Below the pieces are notes generated by a model. That model was given only the letters and a program-made list of their open reading frames with translations. It ran no database searches and had not been told where the DNA came from. DNA of 64,000 bases, from assembly GCF_003597395.2 (NCBI RefSeq), contig NC_133769.1:47101697-47165696 (forward strand), given 5' to 3'. Shown here in pieces: positions 23,399 through 35,283 of this stretch (the stretch's first letter is position 1; the number at the start of each line of letters is the position of its first letter). Position numbers and translations under genes: made by a program. Source of the stretch: Chelonoidis abingdonii. Lineage: Eukaryota > Chordata > Testudines > Testudinidae.

Positions 23399-24895
23399 GG
23401 TGAACCTCTCAACCATCCTGGAACGTCTAGCATGTGCAACAAATCAAGGAGTGGCACTAGCTTCTCACCCATTGTTCTCAGCCACCCCAGGGACGGGACT
23501 GAACAGGCAATTACCACCCTTGACACAGGTAATGCTCACCCAATCTGGAAACACACCCTACCGAGTGTTCCTCATGCCCCAAGCTGCTATAGAACGTGGA
23601 ATCCAGGAAATTGCTACAGTGGGTAGTAATTACGCTCATCTACCAGTTGATGGGCATCTCCAGTTGTTCTTGGTACCCAACCAGAATGGGGAAATACTTT
23701 TTGCGATGGACTAAGACTAAATGCGGAACTCGTTCTGGACAATATTCAATAATGCCATGACACCGATGAGCTATTGGAGAAGTTGGGACGGTGCCCAGTT
23801 CATCTCTACATAGACTAAACAAGAAGGGTACTGGCAAGTACCCAGTTGATGACCTGCCAGGAAAAGGTCACTATTCGTCACCCATGCAGGGGTGTATGAT
23901 TTAAATGTACTTCCTTTTCAGCTGTTGAAATGCACACCGCCACCTTCTCCATGAGGCTTAGGTAGATGTCTGCTAGCAGTGGACTGGTAGATATAGCAAG
24001 TTGCTGTACCTCAATGATGGCGCCATTTTTTCAGACTCCTGGCCTCGACCACACCTTAGTTTACACCTGGAAAAGGTCTTTGAGATGTATCGAGGCAGGC
24101 CACTGGACTAACTTTAAGGCCAAAAAGTGGTCAACTTAGCAAAACAGAGTAACTTACCTGCGGACAGCAGGTGGGTCGAGGAACCATAAACCCCCTACAG
24201 GCCAAGGGGATGCTTATCCAAAAGTCGGTCCTGATACCCAAGTCAAAGAAACAGGCCTAATCTTCTTAGCTATGGCGCGGGTTCATACAAGCGCATTTAA
24301 GTACCACACTACAAGCCAGAATCGCTGCCTTTCACTGACGGACGCTGATGCCGAAAAAACCCAGCCAAATCACCAGTATATATGGGGATGACATGAGTGT
24401 CAGGAGGCCTATCATGCCCAACTTATGGCCTCGCACGACTCTCACTATCTGACACTGTGAAGGGCCCCAGACTTTGACCAAACCATTCTAGAACCACAAA
24501 ATACCACGCATACTGGAATGACGTGGTGTATAGGACGCAGTTCTCTGCAGGTGAAGGACCCGGATCGACAACATTCATCCTTGTCAGTGTTTTCTCAGCA
24601 AGAAACGTACTGCAGAGGAAAGCACTGTCAAGTCAGTTGAAAAGGAATGCTACGCCATTGTGTAGCGCCTGGAAAAGCTACGCCCATACGTTTGGGTGGA
24701 TTTGGACGGTTCCAGCTACAAACTGACCATGCTGCATAAAGTGGCTTATTACAGCCAAAGAGGAACAACAGAAACCTTCTTCGTTGGAGTTAGTCTCCAA
24801 ATATTTGATTTTGAAATTCACACATTTCAGGAGCTTCTCAACAAAAGTAGCTGATGCACTCTCCATGAGAGTTTCCAGAATTTACACTGGTTAAA
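23399..24895 (+). pseudogene. Reverse transcriptase-RNase H, pass B
   Basis: The best-preserved RT N-terminus of the three. The 104-codon stretch 23400-23714 reads LSTILERLACATNQGVAL, then GNTPYRVFLMPQAAIERGI and LFLVPNQNGEI (the VPKPDGxIR block). The YLND box is at 24007-24018. RNase H debris includes 'ctacgccattgtgtagcgcc' and 'acaaactgaccatgctgcat' near 24650-24740. The end is near 24890. Indels break the frame repeatedly after 23714. Confidence 0.8.
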
Positions 24896-25055
24896 ACTTT
24901 TTTCCGTAAGTGTAAAGGTCTTGATAGATTTACAGTACTTAGTAGTGAATATGTAAAGGTAGGCATGTGTTTTATTAAATCTGTGATTAGTTTAAGCTAG
25001 CAGAAGATAAGTCACCGCCAGTAAATATCTACTCGTCTTGTCGATTTCGTGGGCA

Positions 25056-25994
25056 TGTTCATAAATAGATAAGCTAAGGAGTATACATGTTTCTTTCTTT
25101 TACCTGGTAAAAGGGTTGAACCAAAGGGATAGCCAAACATGACCAGAGGACCAATCTCAGGAAACAGATTTATTCGAAAGGAGGGAGGGATACTTCTGGG
25201 TTGTGTATTATCATTGTTGTGCTCCTGTTTGTTTTGCCCTTCGGCGTATGAGGGAAGAGCTTTTTTTTTATCTCCAAGCTTACCTTCTCTTACCTTCTTG
25301 TTCCCAAGTTTGAGTTTACAATAGAAAAAGCTAAGTAGGTTTATATTGTATGTTTGAATTATACTATGTGTGGAGTTGCTGGAGATGTTATCACAAAGAT
25401 ATGGTATCTTTGTTGAATCATGACTGTTTTATTTCATATTTTCTTATAGGCAATAGCCCTGTATTGTTCATCTTGATACAGGTTTATATTCTTAATGTCT
25501 ATTTTTCTTTGGCTTTCTTTTTTATATAAAGTCTTTTTTAAAACGTGTTTTCTTTTCCTATTAAGCAAAGGGGATAGGATCTCTGTGGCCAGGAGTACTG
25601 TTCTCTCTGAGGGGAAAGTACTGGGAGGGGAGAAGAAGGGGTGGGAAGGTTCGTCCTTCTTCTGTTTGTGTTTCAAGGGATTGAAGCAGGGATAATCTCC
25701 TAGTATTCCTCAGGGTGGATAATTTATGGGGAAGCTAAGAGCAGGAGGAAGTGTGGTATTATCCTATTTGTGTGGCTCGGGCATTACTGAGTCTATGGAT
25801 GGTCCCCGAGGAAAGGTTTGGGTGAGGACCAGAGAGTGTATTATCAGGTACTGAGTTTCTGATTTTGAGTGTGGCAGCGATGATAAGATCCAAGCCTTGG
25901 TAACTATAGCCTTGGATGGAGTTTCATGCTAAGCACTCCAGATTTTGGTGACCTAAGGTCCAGATATATATTGGTGACAGAGAAGCTTATGATA
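25056..25994 (+). mobile_element. 3' LTR, pass B
   Basis: Begins TGTTCATAAATAGATAAGC (one extra T relative to the family start) after the purine-rich 'gatttcgtgggca', and ends GCTTATGATA. This is the same TTATGATA end seen at the genuine left boundary. 939 bases. The next bases, acccctccacaagatg, are the reverse complement of the left flank, so this pass exits the element correctly on that side. Confidence 0.85.
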
Positions 25995-28150
25995 ACCCCT
26001 CCACAAGATGATTCACGTGTTCTGAGCATTGATGAAAAATCTCCAGTCAATTCTGGTATCTCCGGACCACACACATAAATCGTCAGCTCTGCCGATGAGG
26101 GTTTCGGTGAGCATTCTGATGATTTTAGCGATATTTTTTCTTGTTCTTCTCCACCAATTATAATTCATTATCAGACTGAGATCTTAAATTATCACAATAC
26201 CATAGTGTCGAGAATGGTATCCCTTTTTGCAAAAATAAGAGTGGAGATAAATATAGAGCCAGGCGTTAAAGGGAGAAAATGGATTTAAGTTGAAGTTAAT
26301 CTAGAAGTTGAGTTTGTAGCTTTCTTAATTTGAGTGGTAGTCATGGAGTGTGGGCTTCTGAATGGTCTCTTTGTGGCGATGGATGAAGTGTGGCAATTAT
26401 TAGTTGAATCCAGTTTGTGGTGGTATGTCCTCAACCTGTGATGCTATTAGTTATAATAAGGTGAAGATAAATTAAAATAAGAAGATACGAGTTTTGACCA
26501 ATAATCATGAATTCAACGGAGAGACATTCAACTTCGTTCATACTGATCACTAAGAATACTTGCAAAATAACAAGTTAAGAGATGATGTTTTGTTAACATA
26601 TTAGCGTTATCCCGAATTATTGCCTGATTCGGAAACCACTTTGAGTTTGCTGTTAAGCCATGCTTGTGACTGAGCTCCATCTGTCGGTATGACTTCATGG
26701 GGCATATGGCTATCACTTGAATACTTTTCAAACGCGCTGCGGTACGAGTGTGAACCTCGCGCCGCCACCCGCTGAGAGACCAACATACTCGCCAGCTATG
26801 CAATGTACTCCATCCACTCACTAGATGAGTTGTATCTTAGCTCTGAGCACTGGGAGCCGTGACTTCTCCAGTTCGCTTGCGGCACTCTTTAACACTGCAT
26901 GCTTTTACAGCGCTGTGGTATCTGTGCAGCGACTCAGGTCGATTGTTTTTTCACACCCCTCTGAAGCGCAGACCCGAGTGCACTCAGCAGCATATTCTAA
27001 CTTCTATAGGTACTTAAACTCACTGGACACCTAAGCTTCCGCCTCTGGACTGCGAACTCAGCCTCACTCGCATGGCTACCATATTCTCCTCCCACAACTG
27101 CCCACTCTAGCAACCAGACTGCTCTGTCTCGCACCTGTCAAGAACCGAATAATTCACAAACCAGAGAAGATAGGGCCCAGGATGAGGCTGCAGTTCGCAT
27201 GTCAGAGGCGGAAGCTTATAGCGGACCAGGTGAGTTTAAGTGTACCTATGATAGTTAGTATAGTCTGCTAGCTGGTCTCGCTCATGTGGTGTGAACAAAA
27301 ACTATCTCCCCTCTAGCGCTTGCCAGATACATACGCATGTAAAGCATCAGTGTAAAGAGTTGCCGCAGCGCTGGGGCACGGCTCCCAGTTGCGCAAGCTA
27401 AACCCATCAGGATGTGGTAGTACAGGCAGCGGCTGGGAGAGCTCTTCTCAGCGTGATGGCGCTGCGACCCACACTTCGTATCGCGCGCCTTTTGAAGTTT
27501 TCAGTGTTACGCCATACCCTAAGTCCCACTGAGGTCGTCAGCTGGACTTAACACACTCATAGTGGTTTCCTGGGAATCAGCGGCCTAAATCGATAAAGCT
27601 AAATTGTAACAATATATCATTAATTGTTATTTTGCAGTATCTTTTAGTGTATCAAATGTTACTGAAGAATTGTCTCTTCTTGATCTCATTGATTTTATTT
27701 TCAAAAACTCTATTTCTGTTATTTTAATTTATTTACCTTATTATAACTAATTAAGACACACAGGTGAGGACATATAACAACAAACTATTCAAAATTAATT
27801 CCCTACCATCCCCAAAACACATTCAGAAGCCCATTCTACAATCACATGGCTACAATTCAACTTTAGATTAATCAACTCTTGAAATAATTTCTCCCTTTAC
27901 GTGGGCTCTATTTTTCTTATCCTCTCTTTATTGAGCAAGACGGGTACATTCTGAGTCATTTATGTTGATATTAATATCTCAGTCTGATAATGAATAATTG
28001 GTGGGAAAGAACAGAAAAAATATGCTTAAAATTCAATCAGACTAATGCTCTAGAACCCCTCTGGCAGCTGAGAGTTTGTGGTCCTAGTACCAGAATTAAT
28101 CTGGGAGACTTTTTCATTCATGCTCAGAAAAAGTGACATCTTGTGGGGTT
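25995..28150. repeat. Hairpin of left flank, pass B
   Basis: Arm 1 (25995-27067) is the left flank reversed, reaching into the 9457-9722 MITE and about 95 bases beyond. A ~115-base loop (27068-27182) follows. Arm 2 (27183-28150) is the same sequence forward. The innermost stem pairs 'aagcttccgcctctggac' with 'gtcagaggcggaagctt'. The terminal ~95 bases of each arm and the loop do not occur at 9457-9722 and match no other place in the window except the pass C hairpin. Confidence 0.85.
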
Positions 28151-28279
28151 ATTCATAAGCCTCTGTCCAATCTGGACCTTAGCGTCCAAATCTGGGTGCT
28201 TGCATGAAACCTCATGCTTAGTTTTACCAGCTTGGATCTTATCTCGGCTGCCACCAATCAGAATTTGAAGTACCTGATA
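28151..28279 (-). mobile_element. 3' LTR end, minus orientation, abruptly switched
   Basis: Reads as 10356-10497 (ttcataagcctctgtccaat, and the 'gctgccaccaatcaga' block) up to 'tacctgat' at 28279. It then jumps to the plus-oriented LTR (agagtagttttttttctatc). An LTR cannot reverse internally in one step during normal integration, so this is a chimeric join. Confidence 0.82.
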
Positions 28280-29016
28280 GAGTAGTTTTTTTTCTATCTC
28301 CATGCTTCTTTCTACCCTTCTCGTTCCCACAATTGTGAGTACACAGGAAAAAGCAATAGTTTATATTGTTATTTAGTATTTACATGTGGGATGCTGGAAT
28401 GTTTTCAGCAATATATGGGTGGATTTATCTTTTTGAATCAGACTGTTTATTTTCATTATTCCTTTCTTATAAGCAATAGCCCTGTATTGTATCTTGATAC
28501 AGCATGTATATATCTAATTTCTGTTTATCTTTTCTTTTTTTTTTTTATAAAGCTTTCTTTTTAAACTTGGGATTCCTTTCTGTTCCTAGATATATAGCAA
28601 GGGGATTAAGAATCTCTGTGCCAGGAAGTGACTGTCTCTCTTAGAGGGAAAGGACTGGAGGGGGAGAAGATAGGAGTGGGAAAGGTAATCGTCTCTCTGT
28701 TTTGTGTTTTCAAGGATTGAGGCAAGTTTCCGGAAAGCCCGTGAAGTATTGAGGTAGGGATATAGGGAGGAAGTAGAGCGAGGGAAGTGGGTATTTCCTC
28801 TTAATCGGAGGCTCGGGCATCTGAAGTTCTTGGGGTTCCCCCAGGGAAAGGTTGGGAGACCAGAGAGATATTATCAGGTACTCAGAATCTTGTATTGGGT
28901 GGCATAGCAGAGTAAGATCTTTCAAGCTCTGTACTAGCTTTGGGAGGTTTCATGTCATAAGCCACCCAGATTTTGGATATGCTAAGGTCCAAGTTATGTG
29001 CAGAGCGTTATTGACA
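28280..29016 (+). mobile_element. 5' LTR, pass C, lacking its first ~180 bases
   Basis: Starts within the LTR at the 'gagtagttttttttctatct' point that is near 18837 in pass B, and ends GTTATTGACA just before TGGTGGCAGCG at 29017. Confidence 0.8.
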
Positions 29017-31500
29017 TGGTGGCAGCGACATGGAAAGATTAGAATCCAGTAGCTAGTAGGAATTATTTTATCTTTTTCCCTGTAGGGGATTCTTATTAGA
29101 CACGAGAGAAGGCGGTTTGGTAATTTATTAAGTAGCCAGAAACTAGAGAAATTTTTTGTTTTCTGGACCTGCTTGGCGTTGCATTTTTAACAAGGAGCCA
29201 TTAAGGGACATTAAGGGTCTATTGTTAAGCAATAGGATTCCAATTGGCAATTCAAGTACCCAGCAAACACCACAGGTAAAGTAAACTGTGTGACTAGTTA
29301 AGTTTGCACTGTTGTCAGATAGTCAAGTAGCCATCGAGTAAGAAAAAAAGGACACGACTTGCTAGGCACTTTGCTCTGCCAGGAGACAACAGTGAGTGCC
29401 AGCAGTTCAGACAATAGCCACCAGGAGGCCACCCCAACCACAAGAAAACAGAAACTTTGCGTTTCCAAAGATTGCCCTGGAAAGGAGAAACAAGACCTAG
29501 ACACAAGCCTTAGGCTCGAAAAGATCTAAGCGAGCTTAAGCAAGGATAGAAACGATAAGCATGAGCACAGTGTAATATGTAAGGCCGACAAGAACCCATG
29601 AGGCAGTCCTGTAAAAGAGATCACAAAGCAAAACACTGCAGTCACGAAAGGATAAATCTACAGGATAGAATAGGCCAGGCAGCCTACCGACGAGAATGAA
29701 AACACATAGAAAGAGAAGTGAATGACCGAGGGACTTAAACTAAACTAAGCATGTAAACGTTGAGTTAACGTTGGCTAGGCAAATGCTCCAGCCAATCCAT
29801 AACCCCTTCGCTTCAATATTCTTCCACAGCACGAGAAATTTACCAACTACAAGGCAGGTGATGACATGATACCTCTTAGAAAATTTTGAAAGAGCCTGAA
29901 TTGTGCATCTCTGAAGACCAGTACATGAAGAGCTGAGTCAACCTCAGTGACCCTAGAGATGTGGCGGCTGAAATGCCAAAGACAAAATATTGAACGAATT
30001 AATAAACTGTTTTCAAACCGAGGCCATACTTACAGAATGGGGTACCCCGGTCATTGCCGTCGGCGGTTCGAACCAAAAGTGGAAACAGATGTGTCATTTC
30101 CTAAAACACGCCTACTTACGCTGGAAGCATTATGAACGCGTCGATATCCAGTGGAACACACAGTGTTCTCAAACCATTGACAACGCAATCATCCTCATGA
30201 AAATGGGCATGTTCTCTCTGAGAGTCGGTGTTCCTGAGAGAGATAGCACTGGTACTCCTTTATGGAAAACCTCATAAAATCATCACTGAGCGTGCGGGAG
30301 AGACTTGTAGCAGCCAAATGGCATTGAAGTGGCAGAACAATGAGAAGCACTGTAAATGGGAATCTGTACAAGCCCCAGGGGGGCACATCGACAAACCCTA
30401 ACAACTGAGGGCACCCAAATTCCGCACGTACACCTTTCAGGCGAAGCCACGGACACCTATCTCTTCCACCCCACCAGGTCTCCAATAGCCTATACTCAGA
30501 TCCCAGTGACCCATTAGCGTGGAAGATGGCTATAAGTGTATATGAACTGACAATAATAGCCAAATTGCCCGAAGAACCGCCACCGGGTGCAAGTCCATAC
30601 ACTCACGCATCAACACCAAAGATTGCAGGGGGCCCGCTGGGAATTAAAAACCTCTATTTCCAAATCCCATTGGCGAAAGGCGGGCCAAGTGGGGGCGAGA
30701 AATTTGTAGAGTGGCCGGATTAAGAGGTTACCGCGGTGGAGAGAATGGGGTACCAAGTTGTCAGCTATCCACCAATCCTTCTGGATCCCAGCTCATCAAC
30801 CAAGGCCAAAGTGACCATTTACCCCTTCATGGTCACAGCTGTAGAGCTATACCTTACCAGTTGATAAAACTTGCCCCCTGGGGCCCGCACTTACAAGGCA
30901 TGGTCAGGGAATGTGGACTTTGCAGTCCTAGTACAATTAGTTCCATCACCCATGGCTACTTGGGGGAGACTTGGCAACCAGGTGAAGCGGGCCAATGAGT
31001 GAGTGGGAATGTTTACATGCAAACCAACCAGGCAGCTTCCAGACCCATTCCTGTTCCGGAGGCCGTCCACAGGAACCCGTCTGTGTACCAGAGACCCAGA
31101 CAGAGGTAGTTGGACTCCGTCCCATGCCAATGGCTACCAGCCACAGACCTCAGTCCCAGGACCGGAACTGGAACATCAACCAGCACCAGCACCAGCAGTG
31201 CAACCCACATCTTCACACCCAACGCCAGAGGGGCCGCGAGCCTAAAACTGGGAAGAAAGCAACAGACAACCTACTGAAGAGGCTCAGCCAGAGCCTGAAA
31301 TAGCACCCCAGCGTGCACCCGCGGAGAGCGGTTCACCAGCAACAGAAACAACCCCATCACTACATCGCTTCCAGATGGGACCAGCCCATGTCCACAGTCT
31401 GAGAAGAACATTGTGTCCCCAGCCCTCAAGGGAACAGTACAGACTGAGAGGAATTGCATTGATGACAGCCTTCAGAAAGCTTTGGGGTGGCGGCACGGAG
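29017..31500 (+). pseudogene. gag: Gag region, pass C (frameshifted)
   Basis: Third pass over the same region. The knuckle-like area is near 30530-30580. STPKIAGGPLGIKNLYFQI reads in frame near 30607. The low-complexity accagcaccagcaccagc stretch is near 31177. This pass has the longest readable frames (up to about 102 codons), but none joins into a whole Gag. Confidence 0.55.
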
Positions 31501-31519
31501 CAAACCCACCGCCTCTCAG

Positions 31520-32830
31520 CTCTTCTAACGATCCCGGTTTTTATAGACCAAGGACTTTTATACAAGGAAATATCTTTTCTGGTGGACACCGTGAAGAATG
31601 GCAGCCGCCACAAACTGTTGGTGGTTCCAATAAGTACAGGGGGAAGCTCTTAAGCTTAGCCATGATCATCCCAGTGGCCATTGCGGGTTGAACAGAATCA
31701 AAGACAGGTTGTGGGAAGTCCTTCCATGGGAGGGGATGGGCAAGTGAATGTTAAGCCAGTATTCTGTCTTAGATGAGAGTGTGCCAAGAGATAGGGAAAG
31801 CCCAAGATTGGTCAAGGCCCCTCTCCAGCCACTCCCCATAATTAGGATCCAATTTCAGGGAGTTAGCTGTGTAAGATATCTCTGGGTCCTTTCCCTCAAG
31901 AAAGACGCATGGGAACAGCAGTCACCGTACTGACTTCCGTGGACTTTGCATAACCGAGTGGCCGGAAGGCAGTAGCTCTAGGCAACACCGGGGCTAAAAG
32001 CGGTGTTGCAGGCCCTAACAGACATTTTGCCAGGGTGGTTGGCCCTTCCGATATCCTTCAGATTCAGGATCTAATTTTCCTGGCAGGGACCATTGGAAAA
32101 GACCTGTGGGAAAATCATGGGGTGAATCACTTGGTGTTGCCATTCCCGTTACCACCATCAACCAATGGCCTGGTGGAAGGTTTTAATGGAACCTTTGGGG
32201 TCTAATGATCCGTAAATTCGTGAATGATACTCACAATGACTGACCTAGTTGTTGCAGCCAGTGCTCTTTGCTTACAGAGGCTGTTACCACATCTCCATTT
32301 TGGTTTTCACCTTTTGAACTTGTGTTATGGCCACGAAGGTTTAAGGGGTCATTACAGTTGGTGAAGCATACAATAGAGGGAGTTTACACCTCTTCCAGGA
32401 ACTTAACATCTCTGGACTTTGTAGCAACCTACAAAAAACCCTCGACACTCTTTAGCCCTTGCTAGATGAGGAACCTAAAGATACTAGAGAGCGAACAAGG
32501 CCTGGTATTGATAATATACATACCAGGAGACGTTCCTTCAAGAGAGGAGACCTGTTATGGTCTGAAGGCGCACAGGAACCAAAGATGGAAGCATCATGGG
32601 AGAGGGACCATTCCACGCGGTCCAAGAGCGGCCTGGGACTGCTGTTAACTACTCATAGCATTTCCCAATTCCTCCACTAAAACCAAGTGCTCCATGTTAA
32701 TCTACTCAAGCCCTTTTATTCCCAGAGGGACTTACGTTAGTCAGTTTTACAGTCCAGGAGGAGATACGCTGAGTGGCTGATGGCGTCTACTACAGACGGA
32801 AAAGGACAGGTGCGGTGAAAGTGAGGTGAA
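31520..32830 (+). pseudogene. Integrase, pass C (upstream of RT)
   Basis: The N-terminal lead FYRPRTFIQGN is followed by TVGGSNKYRG and then the HHCC region (catgatcatc at 31661). The first Asp block is near 31870 (gtaagatatctctgggtcc), the second near 32055 (ttcagattcaggatctaatt), and the Glu block near 32162 (caatggcctggtggaagg). The downstream frame 32268-32465 reads FSPFELVLWPRRFKGSLQL and SRNLTSLDFVATYKKPSTL, an integrase C-terminal region. The stop precedes the RT block. This confirms IN-RT-RH order in a third pass. Confidence 0.78.
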
Positions 32831-34260
32831 CCTCTAAACCATCCTGAACGTCTGCAGTGGCAAACAAATCAAGGAGTGTGCACTAGCTTCTCCCATATGT
32901 TCTCAGCCACCCCAGGACGGGACTGGAACAGGCATATACCACCCTTTGACACAGGTAATGCTCACCCAATCTAGAAACACACCCTACCGAGTGTCTCTCA
33001 TGCCCAAGCTGCTATAGAACGTGGAATCCAGGACAACTGGCTACGAGTGGGTTAATACGCTCATCTTACCAGTGATGGCATCTCCAGTGGTTCTGGTACC
33101 CAAACAGATGGGGAAATACTTTTGCGTGGACTAAGCTAAATGCGGAAAACTCGTCTGGACAACTATCCAATAGCCAGGACACCGATGAGCTATGGAGAAG
33201 TTGGGACGTGCCCAGTTCATCTCTACAATAGACTAACCAAGGGGTACTGGCAAGTACCGCTAGATGAACCTGCCAGAAAAGGTCAGCATTCGTCACCCAT
33301 CATGGGTGTATGAATTTAATGTACTTCCTTTCAGCATGTTGAAATGCACCCGCCACCTTCCAAGAGCTTGGTAGATAGTCTGCTAGCAGGTGGACTGGAG
33401 ACTATAGCATAGTTGCTACCTCAATGATGAGCGCCATTTTTTCAGACTCCTGGCCCGAACACCTAGTACACCTGGAAAAGGTCTTTGAGTGTATCAGGCA
33501 GGCCGAACTGACTAACATTTAAGGCCAAAAAGTGTCAAATAGCAAAACAGAGTAACTTACCTGGGACAGCAGGATGGTCGAGGAACCATAAACCCCCTAC
33601 AGGCCAGGTGGATGCTATCCAAAAGTGGCCTGTACCCAAAGTCAAAGAACAGGTCCAATCCTTCTTAGCTTGGCCGGGTACTTAACAGGCGATTTGTACC
33701 ACACTACAAGCCAAATCGCTGCCCACTGACCGACCTGATCCGAAAAAACCCAGCCAAATCAGTTAAATCGACTGATGAGTGTCAGGAGGCCTATCCATTC
33801 CCAACTTAGGCGACGCTCACATCTGACCACTGTGCTAAGGGCCCCAGACTTTGACAAACCATTCCTAGACCAAACCTCACCGATGCATACTGGAGCGTGG
33901 TATAGGAGCAGTTCTCATGCAGTGAAGGACCGGATCACAACTTCCATCCTGTCGTGTTTCTCAGCAAAGGAACTACTGAGAGGAAAGCCACTGGTCAGTC
34001 AGTGAAAAGGAATGCTACGCCATTGTGTACGCCCTGGAAAAGCTACGCCCATACGTTTGGGGATGGCGGTTCCAGCTACAAACTGACCATGCTGCACTAA
34101 AGTGGCTTCATTACAGCCAAAGGGAACAAACAAGAAACTTCTTCGTTGGAGTTTAGGCTCTCCAAGATTTTGAATTTTGAAATTCAACACATTCAGGAGC
34201 TTCTAACAAAAGTAGCTGATGCACTCTCCATGAGAGTTTCCCAGAATACACTGGTAAAAC
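32831..34260 (+). pseudogene. Reverse transcriptase-RNase H, pass C
   Basis: The VPKPDG-type block is near 33094-33115, with EIRF-type continuation. 'gaacctgccagaaaaggtca' and 'tgtacttcctttcagcatg' lie near 33270-33340. The YLND box is at 33417-33428. LRAPDFDKPFLDQT near 33830 leads into RNase H. 'ctggaaaagctacgcccata' is near 34032, and the end near 34255 has 'gctgatgcactctccatgag' (ADALS-type). Frameshifted like the others. Confidence 0.8.
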
Positions 34261-34404
34261 TTTTTCCGTAAGTTGTAAAAGTCTTGTAATTTACATACTT
34301 AGTAGATATATGTAAAGGTGCAGATGTGTTTATTAAATCTGTTTAGTTTAAAGGCTGGAAGAAATCACCGCCAGTGAATTTTCACTGTCTGTGATTTCGG
34401 GGCA

Positions 34405-35283
34405 TGTCTAATATAGATAGCTAAGGAAGTTACTGTTTCTTTTACCTGTAAAGGGTTAACAAAGGGAAGCCAAACACACCTGACCAGAGGACCATCTCAG
34501 GAAACCAGATTTTTCAAAGTGAGGGAGGCGAACTTCTGGGTTGTGTTTATCGTTTGTTCTGCTCCTGTTTGTTTTCTCTTCGGCATGAGGGAAGAGCTTT
34601 TTTTTATCTCCAAGCTCTTTCTACCCTTTCTGTTCCCAAGTTTGAGTTACAATAGAAAAAGCAATAGGTTTATATTGTATTTGTATTTACATGTGTGGAG
34701 TTGCTGGAATGTTTCCAAATTGGATATCTTTTTTGAATCAGACTGTTTATTCATATTTTCTTATAAGCAATAGCCCTGTATTGTCATCTTGATACAGAGT
34801 TTATATTCTTATGTCTTTTTCTTTCTTTTTTTTTATTATAAAGCTTCTTTTTTAAAACGGTTGTTTTCTTTTCCTAGTTAAGGCAAGGGGATAGGAATCT
34901 CTGTGCCAGGAGTACTGTCTCTCTGAGGGGAAAGACTGGGAGGGAGAAGAAGGAGGGGGAAAGGTAATCGTCCTCTCTTGCTGGTGTTTCAAGGGATTGA
35001 AGCAGGGAAATCTCCTAGTATTCCCAGGGTGGGAAAATCTTGGGGGAAGTAAAGAGCAGGGGAAGTGGGTATTTCCTTTTGTGGAGCCTCAGGCATTCTG
35101 AGTCTTGGGGTCCCCCAGAGGAAAGGTTTGGGGAGACCAGAGTAGTTTATCAGGTACTCAGAATTTCTGATTTTAGTGTGGCAGCGAGATAAGATCCAAG
35201 CTGGTAACCTAAGCTTTGGAGGTTCATGCTAAGCACCCAGATTTGGACGCTAGGTCCAGTATTTGGGACAGAGGCTTATGATA
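34405..35283 (+). mobile_element. 3' LTR, pass C
   Basis: Starts TGTCTAATATAGATAGCTAAGG after the purine-rich 'gatttcggggca' and ends GGCTTATGATA. 879 bases. The flank caccccccacaagatg follows. Confidence 0.85.
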
